Assembly: GCA_015258095.1 (NCBI GenBank)
Contig: JABZIV010000044.1
Span: forward strand, 1-14,029
Length of the DNA stretch: 14,029 nucleotides
From: Lachnospiraceae bacterium
Lineage (GTDB): Bacteria > Bacillota > Clostridia > Lachnospirales > Lachnospiraceae
Reading direction: 5' to 3'
Shown piece by piece: positions 1-5,913 of the stretch. The notes beneath the pieces are model-generated. The model was not told the DNA's origin, ran no database searches, and saw nothing but the letters and a program-made list of their open reading frames with translations. Positions within the stretch are counted from its first letter, which is position 1, and the number at the start of each line of letters is the position of its first letter. Position numbers and translations under genes: made by a program.

Positions 1-2
1 CA

Positions 3-401
3 GGCTTTAAGCTTCCCACTCTGAAAGAGACGGACGCGCCTACAGAACAGAGTAAAGAAGCTGTGGTCATCACGGAAAAGGCGAAAGAGAAGAAAGAGAC
101 AAGTAAAGAGACGAAGGCGGAAGAGAGCGCCGAGACAGCAGAATCCGAGTCGAAAAAAGAGAGTAGCGAAGAGGCGAAAGAGACGGACTCGGATAAGAAG
201 AAAGAGAGCAGTTCCAAAGAAGAAAGCGCCTCCAAGGAGAAAGAAGTGATCGGAGAGTCTCCCACGGCGGCAGGAAAGAAGAGCGAAGGACAGAAAGAAG
301 AGAGTAAATCTTCGAAAAACGGCGGAGCGGATGCCGCAATCGGAGACGCGCCGAAGAGTGCCGGAGATGACGCGGTAGAAGAAGGTCCCGGGGTAAACTG
401 A
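3..401 (+). CDS. C-terminal tail of an unidentified protein, Lys/Glu/Ser-rich (partial, 5' end outside window)
   Basis: The reading frame is open from the left edge of the window (Gly-Phe-Lys-Leu-Pro at position 3) to a TGA at 399-401. The gene is therefore truncated upstream, and the GTG at 63 is probably internal rather than a start. Almost all of the visible 132 residues are low complexity, dominated by Lys, Glu, Ser, Ala and Thr, with a final more Gly/Asp/Ala-rich stretch. No domain, membrane segment or catalytic motif is visible, and such a tail is expected to be disordered. The stop overlaps the next start as TGATG, so translation of the kinase gene is probably coupled to it. In Bacillus subtilis the matching position, before tmk-holB-yaaT, is held by yaaO, an Orn/Lys/Arg decarboxylase family gene. 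This could be the end of such a protein, but nothing visible proves it. Confidence 0.6.
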   Translation, partial: GFKLPTLKETDAPTEQSKEAVVITEKAKEKKETSKETKAEESAETAESESKKESSEEAKETDSDKKKESSSKEESASKEKEVIGESPTAAGKKSEGQKEESKSSKNGGADAAIGDAPKSAGDDAVEEGPGVN

Positions 402-1015
402 TGATTTATTACCTTATGGGAAAGTCCGCCTCCGGGAAAGACAGCATATACCATCGATTATTGGAGGGAGGTCGCTTTCAGCGCCTTGTTCCTTACACAA
501 CGCGCCCTATGCGGGAAGGCGAAGAAGAGGGCAGAGAGTACCATTTTCTAAAGGAAGAGAGCTTTCTTCATTACGTTTCGATGGGGAAAATGGCGGAGTA
601 TCGCGTCTATGACACGGTCTTTGGAAAGTGGTATTACGGAACGATGCTCCCGGAAGCCGAAGGACGCTCTTTAGGGACGGGTTCTGCCTCTAACAGTGGG
701 AAACCTTATCTTGCTATCGGAACTTTGGAGAGTTTTCTGCAACTAAAGAAGAAACTCGGAGAAGACGGTATTACCCCGATTTATCTTGAAGTACCGGATG
801 CCGTACGCCTCGAGCGGGCATATCACAGACAAGAGGGAAGCGGGAAGAAGACAAAGGAAGAGATTCTTCGCCGCTTTAAAGCGGATGATGCGGATTTTTC
901 CGAGGAGAAGTTGCGACAAGCCGGCGTGCATAAGCGCTATCAGAATGCAAATCTGGAGGACTGTCTCCTGGAAATTGAAGAGGACATAAAACATGAGCGA
1001 ACTGAAACTGGATAA
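401..1015 (+). CDS. Guanylate-kinase-like P-loop nucleotide kinase
   Basis: The 204-residue protein begins with a P-loop (G7-K-S-A-S-G-K13-D-S15). A guanylate-kinase GMP-binding region follows: T33-T34-R35-P, R38, E-G-E, then Y47-H-F. E66 and the Tyr-Gly-Thr at 79-81 match the next GMP-contacting positions of Gmk. The length fits Gmk (about 190-210 residues). The expected reaction is ATP-dependent phosphorylation of GMP to GDP in the cytosol. The P-loop is less typical than the usual Gly-Pro-Ser-Gly-Val-Gly-Lys form, so the protein may be a paralogue of the housekeeping enzyme with altered substrate. It starts at the ATG of a TGATG junction and has no strong ribosome binding site of its own, so coupling is likely. 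Its end overlaps holB by 23 nt. In Bacillus the same slot carries tmk, which makes the position noteworthy. Family assignment is good; the exact substrate is inferred. Confidence 0.8.
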   Translation: MIYYLMGKSASGKDSIYHRLLEGGRFQRLVPYTTRPMREGEEEGREYHFLKEESFLHYVSMGKMAEYRVYDTVFGKWYYGTMLPEAEGRSLGTGSASNSGKPYLAIGTLESFLQLKKKLGEDGITPIYLEVPDAVRLERAYHRQEGSGKKTKEEILRRFKADDADFSEEKLRQAGVHKRYQNANLEDCLLEIEEDIKHERTETG

Positions 1016-1877
1016 GAATCGCATCCGGAGTGCCTACTTATTGCTCGGACAGGAAGAAGAGAAGCTCGATGCCCTTGCCAATCAGTTTGCCATTTCTATC
1101 CTTTCGGAAGGGACACATTTTCAGGAGAAGGGCTTTGCGACGAAAGAGCAGTATCGGGAAAATATTGCCCTGCGCGTGAAGAAGAGAGAGCATCCCGATT
1201 GTATTCTTGTTGATTTTCAAGATAAGCCGGGCGGAGGAAAGAAGAGCAGTATCGGTGTGGATCAGATCCGGGAAGAAGTAAAAGGAACGGCGGATATATC
1301 CCCCAAAGAAGGAGAGTATAAGCTGTATTTTCTGAAACACAGCGACAAAATGACCGTAGAAGCGCAGAACGCCATTCTGAAGACACTGGAAGAAGCGCCA
1401 AATCATGTGATTATCCTGCTCTTTGCACAGAATGAAACAAAACTTCTCCCTACTGTACTGAGTAGAGTGGTGAAGATTTTTGCCGGAGAAATGGATACCG
1501 CGCGCCGTGTACAGGCTTTTTCGGAAGATCCGGTACTCCGTAGGCTCCTTCCTTTTCTAAAAGACATCCCCTATAAAAAGCAGGGAGAGATGCAGGACTT
1601 CGCGGATGAGCTCGGAACGGTGGACAGTGCGGATTTGTTTTGCTTTCTTGATATTATTTTAAGGGATGTGTTATGCTATAAATGCACGAAGTCTGTGGAT
1701 CAGCTGTATGAGAAAGAAGCATCGCCTAATCTTCAGGAGATGGCGAAGCGCTATTCTTTCCGTCTTTTGGGAAAATGGAGTGCCTATATGGAGCGCTACA
1801 GGATGGGAAAGACCTATAACGTGCAGAGTCCCTTACAGATATTGGATTTATTTTTCCTACTGCATGAAGAAGGATAG
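993..1877 (+). CDS. holB: DNA polymerase III, delta' subunit
   Basis: The 294-residue product is the delta' clamp-loader subunit, an AAA+ fold protein that works with delta and tau/gamma to open and load the beta clamp during replication. Visible family marks are His-Pro-Asp at 67-69, Ile-Gly-Val-Asp-Gln-Ile-Arg at 87-93 (the usual ValAspGlnIleArg segment), and the highly characteristic block Ala-Gln-Asn-Ala-Ile-Leu-Lys-Thr-Leu-Glu-Glu-Ala-Pro at 124-136. A Leu-Ser-Arg-Val at 156-159 stands where clamp-loader subunits have Ser-Arg-Cys/Ala. No Walker A is visible, as expected for delta'. The length is somewhat short but normal for Firmicutes. The ATG lies inside the 3' end of the upstream kinase gene (23-nt overlap), with a purine-rich GAAGAGG stretch before it. 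ricT follows after 12 nt, the order seen in Bacillus holB-yaaT. Confidence 0.9.
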   Translation: MSELKLDKNRIRSAYLLLGQEEEKLDALANQFAISILSEGTHFQEKGFATKEQYRENIALRVKKREHPDCILVDFQDKPGGGKKSSIGVDQIREEVKGTADISPKEGEYKLYFLKHSDKMTVEAQNAILKTLEEAPNHVIILLFAQNETKLLPTVLSRVVKIFAGEMDTARRVQAFSEDPVLRRLLPFLKDIPYKKQGEMQDFADELGTVDSADLFCFLDIILRDVLCYKCTKSVDQLYEKEASPNLQEMAKRYSFRLLGKWSAYMERYRMGKTYNVQSPLQILDLFFLLHEEG

Positions 1878-1889
1878 GAGTTTTGTTCT

Positions 1890-2729
1890 ATGACAGAAGT
1901 AATCGGCGTGAAGTTTCGGACCGCGGGAAAGGTATATTACTTTTCTCCGAAAGGAATGAGCTTTTCACGAGGAGAATATGCCATCGTTGAGACCTCGCGC
2001 GGGGTAGAGTACGGAGAGGTACTTTTGGAAAATGAAGAAGTGCCGGATGAAAAGATTGTTGCCCCGTTAAAGGAGATTCTGCGGAAGGCGACGGAAGAAG
2101 ACAAAGCACAGTATGAGGCAAATCACAAACTGGAGAAAGAAGCCTATGCGGTTTGCCAGAAGAAGATACAGGAACACGGTTTGGCCATGAAGTTAATTGA
2201 AGTGGAGTACACCTTTGATAAGGGAAAGGCGCTTTTCTACTTCACGGCGGAAGGAAGAGTGGACTTTCGCGCCCTGGTGAAAGACCTCGCGTCCATTTTC
2301 CGTACAAGGATTGAGCTTCGGCAGGTGGGCGTGCGAGATGAGACGAAACTGCTCGGCGGCTATGGCGTATGCGGCAGACCGCTCTGCTGTCATAGCTATC
2401 TTTCGGAATTTGCCCCCGTATCCATCAAGATGGCGAAGGACCAGGGCTTATCCCTGAACCCCAGCAGTATTTCGGGCGTATGCGGAAGGCTGATGTGCTG
2501 TTTGAAGAATGAAGAAGAAGTGTATCATTTCTTGAATTCCAAACTGCCGGCGCTGGGCGATTTTGTGACGACGAAAGAGGGCTTGAAGGGAGAGGTGGTT
2601 TCCGTTTCCGTCTTAAACCAGAGAGTGAAGCTCGTCGTTAATTTGGAGAAGGAAGATGAGAAAGAACTGAGAGAGTATGCCGTCTCCGAGTTGAAGTTTA
2701 AGCCTCGCAGAAAGATGGATTTAGAGTAG
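1890..2729 (+). CDS. ricT: PSP1-domain Fe-S regulatory protein RicT (YaaT)
   Basis: The 279-residue protein has a PSP1 domain over about residues 60-145, followed by two copies of a Cys-x4-Cys-Cys arrangement: C161/C166/C167 in Val-Cys-Gly-Arg-Pro-Leu-Cys-Cys and C198/C203/C204 in Val-Cys-Gly-Arg-Leu-Met-Cys-Cys. Both are hallmarks of RicT. In B. subtilis RicT forms a complex with RicA (YmcA) and RicF (YlbF) that carries [4Fe-4S] clusters and steers RNase Y-dependent mRNA processing, affecting competence, biofilm and sporulation. RicA and RicF are encoded elsewhere there too, so their absence here is normal. The ATG is preceded by GGAG at 1877-1880 with a 9-nt spacer. The gene lies 12 nt after holB, as in the conserved yaa cluster. 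A terminator-like hairpin overlaps the stop codon. Assignment is confident; the physiological role in this organism is inferred. Confidence 0.92.
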   Translation: MTEVIGVKFRTAGKVYYFSPKGMSFSRGEYAIVETSRGVEYGEVLLENEEVPDEKIVAPLKEILRKATEEDKAQYEANHKLEKEAYAVCQKKIQEHGLAMKLIEVEYTFDKGKALFYFTAEGRVDFRALVKDLASIFRTRIELRQVGVRDETKLLGGYGVCGRPLCCHSYLSEFAPVSIKMAKDQGLSLNPSSISGVCGRLMCCLKNEEEVYHFLNSKLPALGDFVTTKEGLKGEVVSVSVLNQRVKLVVNLEKEDEKELREYAVSELKFKPRRKMDLE

Positions 2730-2748
2730 GCGGAGAGATCCATTTTTT
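2715..2748 (+). terminator. Possible weak intrinsic terminator at the ricT stop
   Basis: ATGGAT at 2715-2720 is the inverse complement of ATCCAT at 2738-2743, and a run of six T follows (2743-2748). One U-A and one G-U pair can extend the inner stem, leaving a 13-nt loop. The 5' arm lies within the last codons of ricT. The stem is AT-rich and short, so termination would be partial. It would separate ricT from the methyltransferase gene 64 nt downstream, where I see only weak -10-like sequence (TATTAT at 2753-2758) and no convincing -35. Confidence 0.4.
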
Positions 2749-2793
2749 GTAGTATTATAGACAAGCGGAAGGTACAGAATAAGAGAAACGGAT

Positions 2794-3549
2794 TTGGAGT
2801 GCGTTTTGGAAAGAATAGATGATTTACAGTGTAAAGGCTACCGTATTGTGCAGGATACGGAAGCCTTTTGTTATGGAATCGATGCCGTATTGCTTGCCGC
2901 TTTTGCTAAGGATGCAGTGCGAAAAGGGATGCGCGTTCTCGACCTTTGTACGGGAAACGGGATTGTTCCGCTCCTCCTTGCGGCGAAAACCGAAGCCCGT
3001 GAACTCGTCGGAGTGGAAGTGCAGGAAAGGGCGGTGGCACTGGCGAAACGCTCCATTGCCATGAACCGGGAAGAAGAAAGAATGCAGGTGCTGAGAGGGG
3101 ATCTTTGCCGGATGGAAGAACTGAGACTGGACAACGGAGAGAAACTGCGGCACCGTTTTCAGGCGGTCACAGTAAATCCGCCCTATATGCAGGGGGATTT
3201 ACAGAATCCGGAGTCGGAGAAGTGGGTTGCGCGCCATGAGGTTCTATGCCGCTTTTCGGACGTGGCGAGAGCGGCAGCCTTTGCCTTGGAAGGGAGAGGA
3301 AAATTCTTCCTTGTGCATAGACCCAAGAGAATGGCGGAGATTATCAGCATTTTACGGGAAGAAAAACTCGAGCCGAAACGCTTACAGATGGTTCACTCTT
3401 ATGTGGAAGGAGAGGCAAAGCTCTTTCTTCTGGAGGCGGTGAAGGATGCGGGGGTTGAGCTTCGTGTGCTGCCTCCTCTTGTCGTCTACAAGAAGGACGG
3501 AGAATATACGGATGCATTGAAGGAAATCTACGGCATAAACGAAGGATAG
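2794..3549 (+). CDS. tRNA1(Val) (adenine-37-N6)-methyltransferase family protein (YabB/TrmN6-like)
   Basis: The product is a 251-residue class I SAM-dependent methyltransferase. The N-terminal Glu-Arg-Ile-Asp-Asp-Leu-Gln, followed by Phe-Cys-Tyr-Gly-Ile-Asp-Ala-Val-Leu-Leu, is typical of the YabB/TrmN6 family. SAM motif I is Val-Leu-Asp-Leu-Cys-Thr-Gly-Asn-Gly at 48-56. The catalytic Asn-Pro-Pro-Tyr of N6-adenine and related amino-methyltransferases is at 128-131. The expected role is methylation of A37 in tRNA1(Val), by homology with E. coli TrmN6. The position after ricT matches yaaT-yabA-yabB in Bacillus, with yabA missing here. The start is uncertain: TTG at 2794 has only AAGAG upstream, while the in-frame TTG at 2806 has a GGAG (2796-2799) six nt before it and leaves the family N-terminus intact. 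Substrate specificity is inferred. Confidence 0.88.
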   Translation: MECVLERIDDLQCKGYRIVQDTEAFCYGIDAVLLAAFAKDAVRKGMRVLDLCTGNGIVPLLLAAKTEARELVGVEVQERAVALAKRSIAMNREEERMQVLRGDLCRMEELRLDNGEKLRHRFQAVTVNPPYMQGDLQNPESEKWVARHEVLCRFSDVARAAAFALEGRGKFFLVHRPKRMAEIISILREEKLEPKRLQMVHSYVEGEAKLFLLEAVKDAGVELRVLPPLVVYKKDGEYTDALKEIYGINEG

Positions 3550-3550
3550 G

Positions 3551-3727
3551 GAGAACTTTTTTCCTATTTTGCGGAGCGACAAAGACCTTATCTTTATCCC
3601 GATATTATCCGAATGTGGGGACTGTTCGCTTGTCATTTCCCATGCTAAATTGGAGGAAATCATTAGAGAGGAGTCTACAGAGAAGCTTATTTCTAATGAA
3701 GCCTATGGAAAGATAAAAAAAGAATAA
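3551..3727 (+). other. Short unrecognised reading frame or gene remnant in the gap after the methyltransferase
   Basis: From 3551 the frame is open to a TAA at 3725-3727. The only plausible start is TTG at 3569, giving 52 residues and no obvious ribosome binding site. The translation looks protein-like: a hydrophobic segment (Leu-Ile-Phe-Ile-Pro-Ile-Leu), a Cys-Gly-Asp-Cys pair, then a Glu/Lys/Ile-rich helical end (Ile-Ile-Arg-Glu-Glu to Ile-Lys-Lys-Glu). The base composition is more AT-rich than the flanking genes. I do not recognise a family. It could be the 3' remnant of a lost gene, a small protein, or chance. Confidence 0.25.
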
Positions 3728-3730
3728 AGA

Positions 3731-3756
3731 AAGGAGGAAATCCGATTTTTTTCCTT
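3731..3756 (+). other. Hairpin enclosing an orphan Shine-Dalgarno sequence
   Basis: AAGGAGGAAA at 3731-3740 can pair with TTTTTTCCTT at 3747-3756 around a six-base TCCGAT loop. This gives ten base pairs, including two G-U. The 5' arm is a perfect AAGGAGG, yet no start codon follows at a usable distance. The stem is AT-rich and no T-tract follows on this strand. It lies just upstream of and partly over the -35 region of the next promoter. Confidence 0.35.
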
Positions 3757-3781
3757 AACTTCTCGCATTCTGTGGTATGAT
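3755..3781 (+). promoter_or_regulatory. Extended -10 promoter for the DUF2156/GNAT pair
   Basis: TATGAT at 3776-3781 is preceded by TG at 3773-3774, giving an extended -10 element. The -35 is poor: TTAACT at 3755-3760 with a 15-nt spacer, or CTTAAC one base earlier with 16. Transcription would start near 3788, which leaves a leader of about 36 nt before the ATG at 3824. Confidence 0.6.
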
Positions 3782-3823
3782 GTTAAGCCGAAAGTGTAGA
3801 TGGAAGGAAAGGAAAGAACAACT

Positions 3824-4834
3824 ATGCAGGATGCAAGTAAGTTGCAATTTTCAAGGATACGTGTAGAAGATTCCCCCCGTATAGCGCCGTTTTTTTATCG
3901 AAGACCGAATAAAACCTGTGATAGCTGCGCGCTCGATAGTTATCTCTGGCAGGATTATTATGATATCAAGGTGGCAGAGGAAGGCGACAAAGCGCTCTTT
4001 CTTCTGATGGAACGGGACGGAGAGCAGTATACGGGGATGCCTTACTGTGATGAAGCGGATCTTCCGCTTTATTTCAAAGAGATTGAGTCCTATTTCAATC
4101 AGGTTCTGAAGAAACCGCTGAAGATTTATCTTGCGGATGAAGGAGCGGTGAAGAGCCTTGCTTTGGAAGAAGACCCGCGTTATCTCGTGAAAGAGGAAGA
4201 GGACTTCAAGGACTACCTTTATGACGCGGAAGAACTTCGGACTTTACCCGGAAAGCGTTTTCATAAGAAGAAGAACCTGGTGAATAAGTTCAAGAGAGAA
4301 TATGAAGGGCGCTGGGAGTATCGCACGATTCGTTGTGACCAGAAGGAAGTGGTCTGGGATTTTCTGGATCGTTGGTATCAGTCGCGGGTGAAGGAAGAAG
4401 GAAACGGAGAGGAAACCCTGGAATATGAAGTGAAGGGCATTCACGAAGTTTTACAGAACTGTATGAGCATCGAACATCGTATCGGAGGAATCTTTATTGA
4501 CGGGAGACTGGAAGCCTTCTCTATCGGCGCGTACAACCCCAGAGAGCAGATGGCGAGTATCTCCATCGAGAAGGGGAATCCCGAGATTCCGGGCATTTAT
4601 CAGATTATCAACCAGGAGTTTCTGATTCATGAGTTTCCGGAGGCAAAGCTTGTAAACCGCGAGGACGATATGGGTCTTCTGGGACTTCGAAAAGCGAAAG
4701 AAAGTTATAACCCGATCGGCTTTGCGAGAAAGTTTATGGTTTTGCAGAAAGATTTCAAGGGCTACGAGAACTATGTAGTGGATAAGTTTGAAGAAGAGGT
4801 TAGCCAGTATGAGCAGGAAGATACTGCTTCTTAA
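3824..4834 (+). CDS. DUF2156 domain protein (phosphatidylglycerol lysyltransferase C-terminal-like, GNAT fold)
   Basis: The 336-residue soluble protein belongs to the DUF2156 family. Its fold is shared with the aminoacyl-transferring C-terminal domain of MprF-type lysyl-phosphatidylglycerol synthases and with FemAB/GNAT enzymes. Family marks are an N-terminal Cys-Asp-x-Cys-Ala-Leu-Asp-Ser-Tyr-Leu-Trp segment, Gly-Lys-Arg-Phe-His-Lys-Lys-Lys-Asn near the middle, and the C-terminal Asn-Arg-Glu-Asp-Asp-Met-Gly with Leu-Arg-Lys-Ala-Lys-x-Ser-Tyr. There are no membrane segments, so it lacks the flippase half of MprF. The start is set at ATG 3824, not ATG 3800: a GGAAAG-type ribosome binding site lies just before 3824, while 3800 has none and would lie only about 12 nt from the predicted transcription start. 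The end overlaps the next gene by 26 nt. The actual acceptor and donor are unknown. Confidence 0.85.
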   Translation: MQDASKLQFSRIRVEDSPRIAPFFYRRPNKTCDSCALDSYLWQDYYDIKVAEEGDKALFLLMERDGEQYTGMPYCDEADLPLYFKEIESYFNQVLKKPLKIYLADEGAVKSLALEEDPRYLVKEEEDFKDYLYDAEELRTLPGKRFHKKKNLVNKFKREYEGRWEYRTIRCDQKEVVWDFLDRWYQSRVKEEGNGEETLEYEVKGIHEVLQNCMSIEHRIGGIFIDGRLEAFSIGAYNPREQMASISIEKGNPEIPGIYQIINQEFLIHEFPEAKLVNREDDMGLLGLRKAKESYNPIGFARKFMVLQKDFKGYENYVVDKFEEEVSQYEQEDTAS

Positions 4835-5453
4835 AACCGTCGAGGAAGAGGAGCGGACAAGACCGCTTTATAGAGAGATTTTTCCGGAAGACACGGAAGC
4901 ATTTCTTGATTTTTATTATCGAAAGCGACCGAAGCGTATTCTTGCGATGGAAGAAGACGGAGAGATGATTGCGATGCTCCATTTGAATCCTTTTCTCCTT
5001 TCTTTCTTTGGAAGAGAGATTCGCTCCACCTATATTTTCGCCGTGGGAACGAAGAAGGAGAAAAGAAAGCAAGGCATCATGGGCGAGCTTCTCCGCTACA
5101 GCTTTCAGCTCTTAAAGGAAGAGGGGGAGGCATTTTGCTTCCTGATTCCGGTGGACGAACGCATTTATACGCCATTCGGTTTCCGGACGGTGGCGCAGTT
5201 TGTGACCGAGGATAAGCCGGTGCGACTTTCGGACTATCAGCTTTTTGCCGTAGAAAGCGCAGAACTTCTGGAAAGAAGGAAGCAGGCGGAGAAGTACAGC
5301 GCGGAAGGCGATCTTCCGGAGAATCCGCTTGTGATGATGAAGATTTTGAACAAGGAGCTCTTCCTATCCTATACGGGGTACCCTAGGGAAGACGAGGCAG
5401 AACTCCTGGAGAGACTTTCGAAGGAAAGACTTTACTTTAGAGACGATATTTAG
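4809..5453 (+). CDS. GNAT family N-acetyltransferase (Eis-like N-terminal domain)
   Basis: The 214-residue protein has a GNAT acyl-CoA binding segment, Val-Gly-Thr-Lys-Lys-Glu-Lys-Arg-Lys-Gln-Gly-Ile-Met-Gly, corresponding to the usual Val...Arg/Gln-x-x-Gly-x-Gly/Ala/Met pyrophosphate loop. It is followed by a Tyr-x-x-x-Gly-Phe (Tyr-Thr-Pro-Phe-Gly-Phe) turn typical of Eis-like acetyltransferases. It is much shorter than Eis itself (about 400 residues), lacking the sterol-carrier-like C-terminal half. The start is put at ATG 4809, with AAGAGG at 4794-4799 and a 9-nt spacer. An in-frame TTG at 4788 would add seven residues but lacks a good site. The start lies inside the DUF2156 gene, so the two are translationally linked and may act in one process. 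The substrate is unknown. Confidence 0.82.
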   Translation: MSRKILLLKTVEEEERTRPLYREIFPEDTEAFLDFYYRKRPKRILAMEEDGEMIAMLHLNPFLLSFFGREIRSTYIFAVGTKKEKRKQGIMGELLRYSFQLLKEEGEAFCFLIPVDERIYTPFGFRTVAQFVTEDKPVRLSDYQLFAVESAELLERRKQAEKYSAEGDLPENPLVMMKILNKELFLSYTGYPREDEAELLERLSKERLYFRDDI

Positions 5454-5475
5454 CTTGCGGAAAGCTAGATTTTTT
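5451..5475 (+). terminator. Intrinsic terminator including the acetyltransferase stop codon
   Basis: TAGCTT (5451-5456) and AAGCTA (5462-5467) form a 6-bp stem around a GCGGA loop, followed by a run of six T at 5470-5475. The first three bases of the stem are the stop codon of the acetyltransferase gene. The stem is AT-rich, so it is of moderate strength. It overlaps the promoter of the ribosomal-protein operon. Confidence 0.55.
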
Positions 5476-5483
5476 GCTACAAT
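5455..5483 (+). promoter_or_regulatory. Promoter of rpsF-ssb-rpsR
   Basis: TACAAT at 5478-5483 with TG two bases upstream (5475-5476) forms an extended -10. TTGCGG at 5455-5460 is a weak -35 at the ideal 17-nt spacing. Transcription would begin near 5490 and give a leader of about 60 nt before rpsF. The -35 and spacer lie inside the upstream terminator. Confidence 0.6.
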
Positions 5484-5502
5484 ATGCGACTGTATCACGA
5501 TT

Positions 5503-5525
5503 CCTTGCTTTTCCAAAAGGAAAGG
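5503..5525 (+). promoter_or_regulatory. Hairpin in the rpsF leader, possible autoregulatory element
   Basis: TTTCC (5510-5514) pairs with GGAAA (5519-5523) around AAAA. CC at 5503-5504 can pair with GG at 5524-5525, leaving a bulge of five bases. S6:S18-binding leaders are known upstream of rpsF in many bacteria, and they use a bulged stem with a conserved CCG. I do not see that CCG here, so membership is unproven. Confidence 0.25.
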
Positions 5526-5552
5526 CCAGAGACCATAAGGAGGTAAAAGCGA

Positions 5553-5891
5553 ATGAACAAGTATGAGTTATGCGTTGTTCTCAGTGCGAAGCTCGATGAT
5601 GAAGAGAGAGCGGCAGCCATTGAAAAGATCAAGGGATTTATCACTCGTTACAATGGCACTGTTTCTGAAAACATCGAAGAGTGGGGAAAGAAGAGACTGG
5701 CTTATGAAATTCAGCACATGAAAGAAGCCTACTACTATTTCATCCCGTTCACCGGCGATGCGAATACGCCAAACGAGCTCGAGAACCAGGTTCGTATCAT
5801 GGAGCCGGTAATCCGTTATCTTGTTGTTAAGCCGGAAGAAGTTACACAGGCGAAGACAACGGAGACCGCAGCAGAAACTGTAGCGGAATAA
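5553..5891 (+). CDS. rpsF: 30S ribosomal protein S6
   Basis: The 112-residue product is bS6, which binds 16S rRNA helix 22 in the 30S platform as a heterodimer with bS18. The N-terminus Met-Asn-Lys-Tyr-Glu-Leu-Cys-Val-Val-Leu is the first beta strand. The Glu-Glu-Trp-Gly-Lys-Lys-Arg-Leu-Ala-Tyr-Glu-Ile segment and the following Ala-Tyr-Tyr-Tyr are diagnostic. The C-terminal tail beyond about residue 97 is a Thr/Ala/Glu-rich extension of the type that varies between species. The ribosome binding site is a strong AAGGAGG before the ATG. It is first in an operon with ssb and rpsR, the standard order in Firmicutes, driven by the promoter at 5455-5483. Length and content are normal. Confidence 0.97.
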   Translation: MNKYELCVVLSAKLDDEERAAAIEKIKGFITRYNGTVSENIEEWGKKRLAYEIQHMKEAYYYFIPFTGDANTPNELENQVRIMEPVIRYLVVKPEEVTQAKTTETAAETVAE

Positions 5892-5913
5892 GCAAGCGGA
5901 AAGCGAGTAAAAG

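Noticed and set aside
63..65. GTG as the start of a short Lys/Glu-rich protein
   Set aside because: The frame is open upstream to the window edge with similar composition and no convincing ribosome binding site precedes the GTG, so this is more likely the interior of a larger gene.
2749..2793. Promoter for the tRNA methyltransferase gene
   Set aside because: TATTAT at 2753-2758 could be a -10, but no -35-like sequence lies 16-18 nt upstream, so I do not list it as a feature.
3800..3823. Earlier in-frame ATG for the DUF2156 gene
   Set aside because: There is no ribosome binding site before 3800, and the predicted transcription start would leave only about 12 nt of leader, while 3824 has a good purine-rich site at the right distance.
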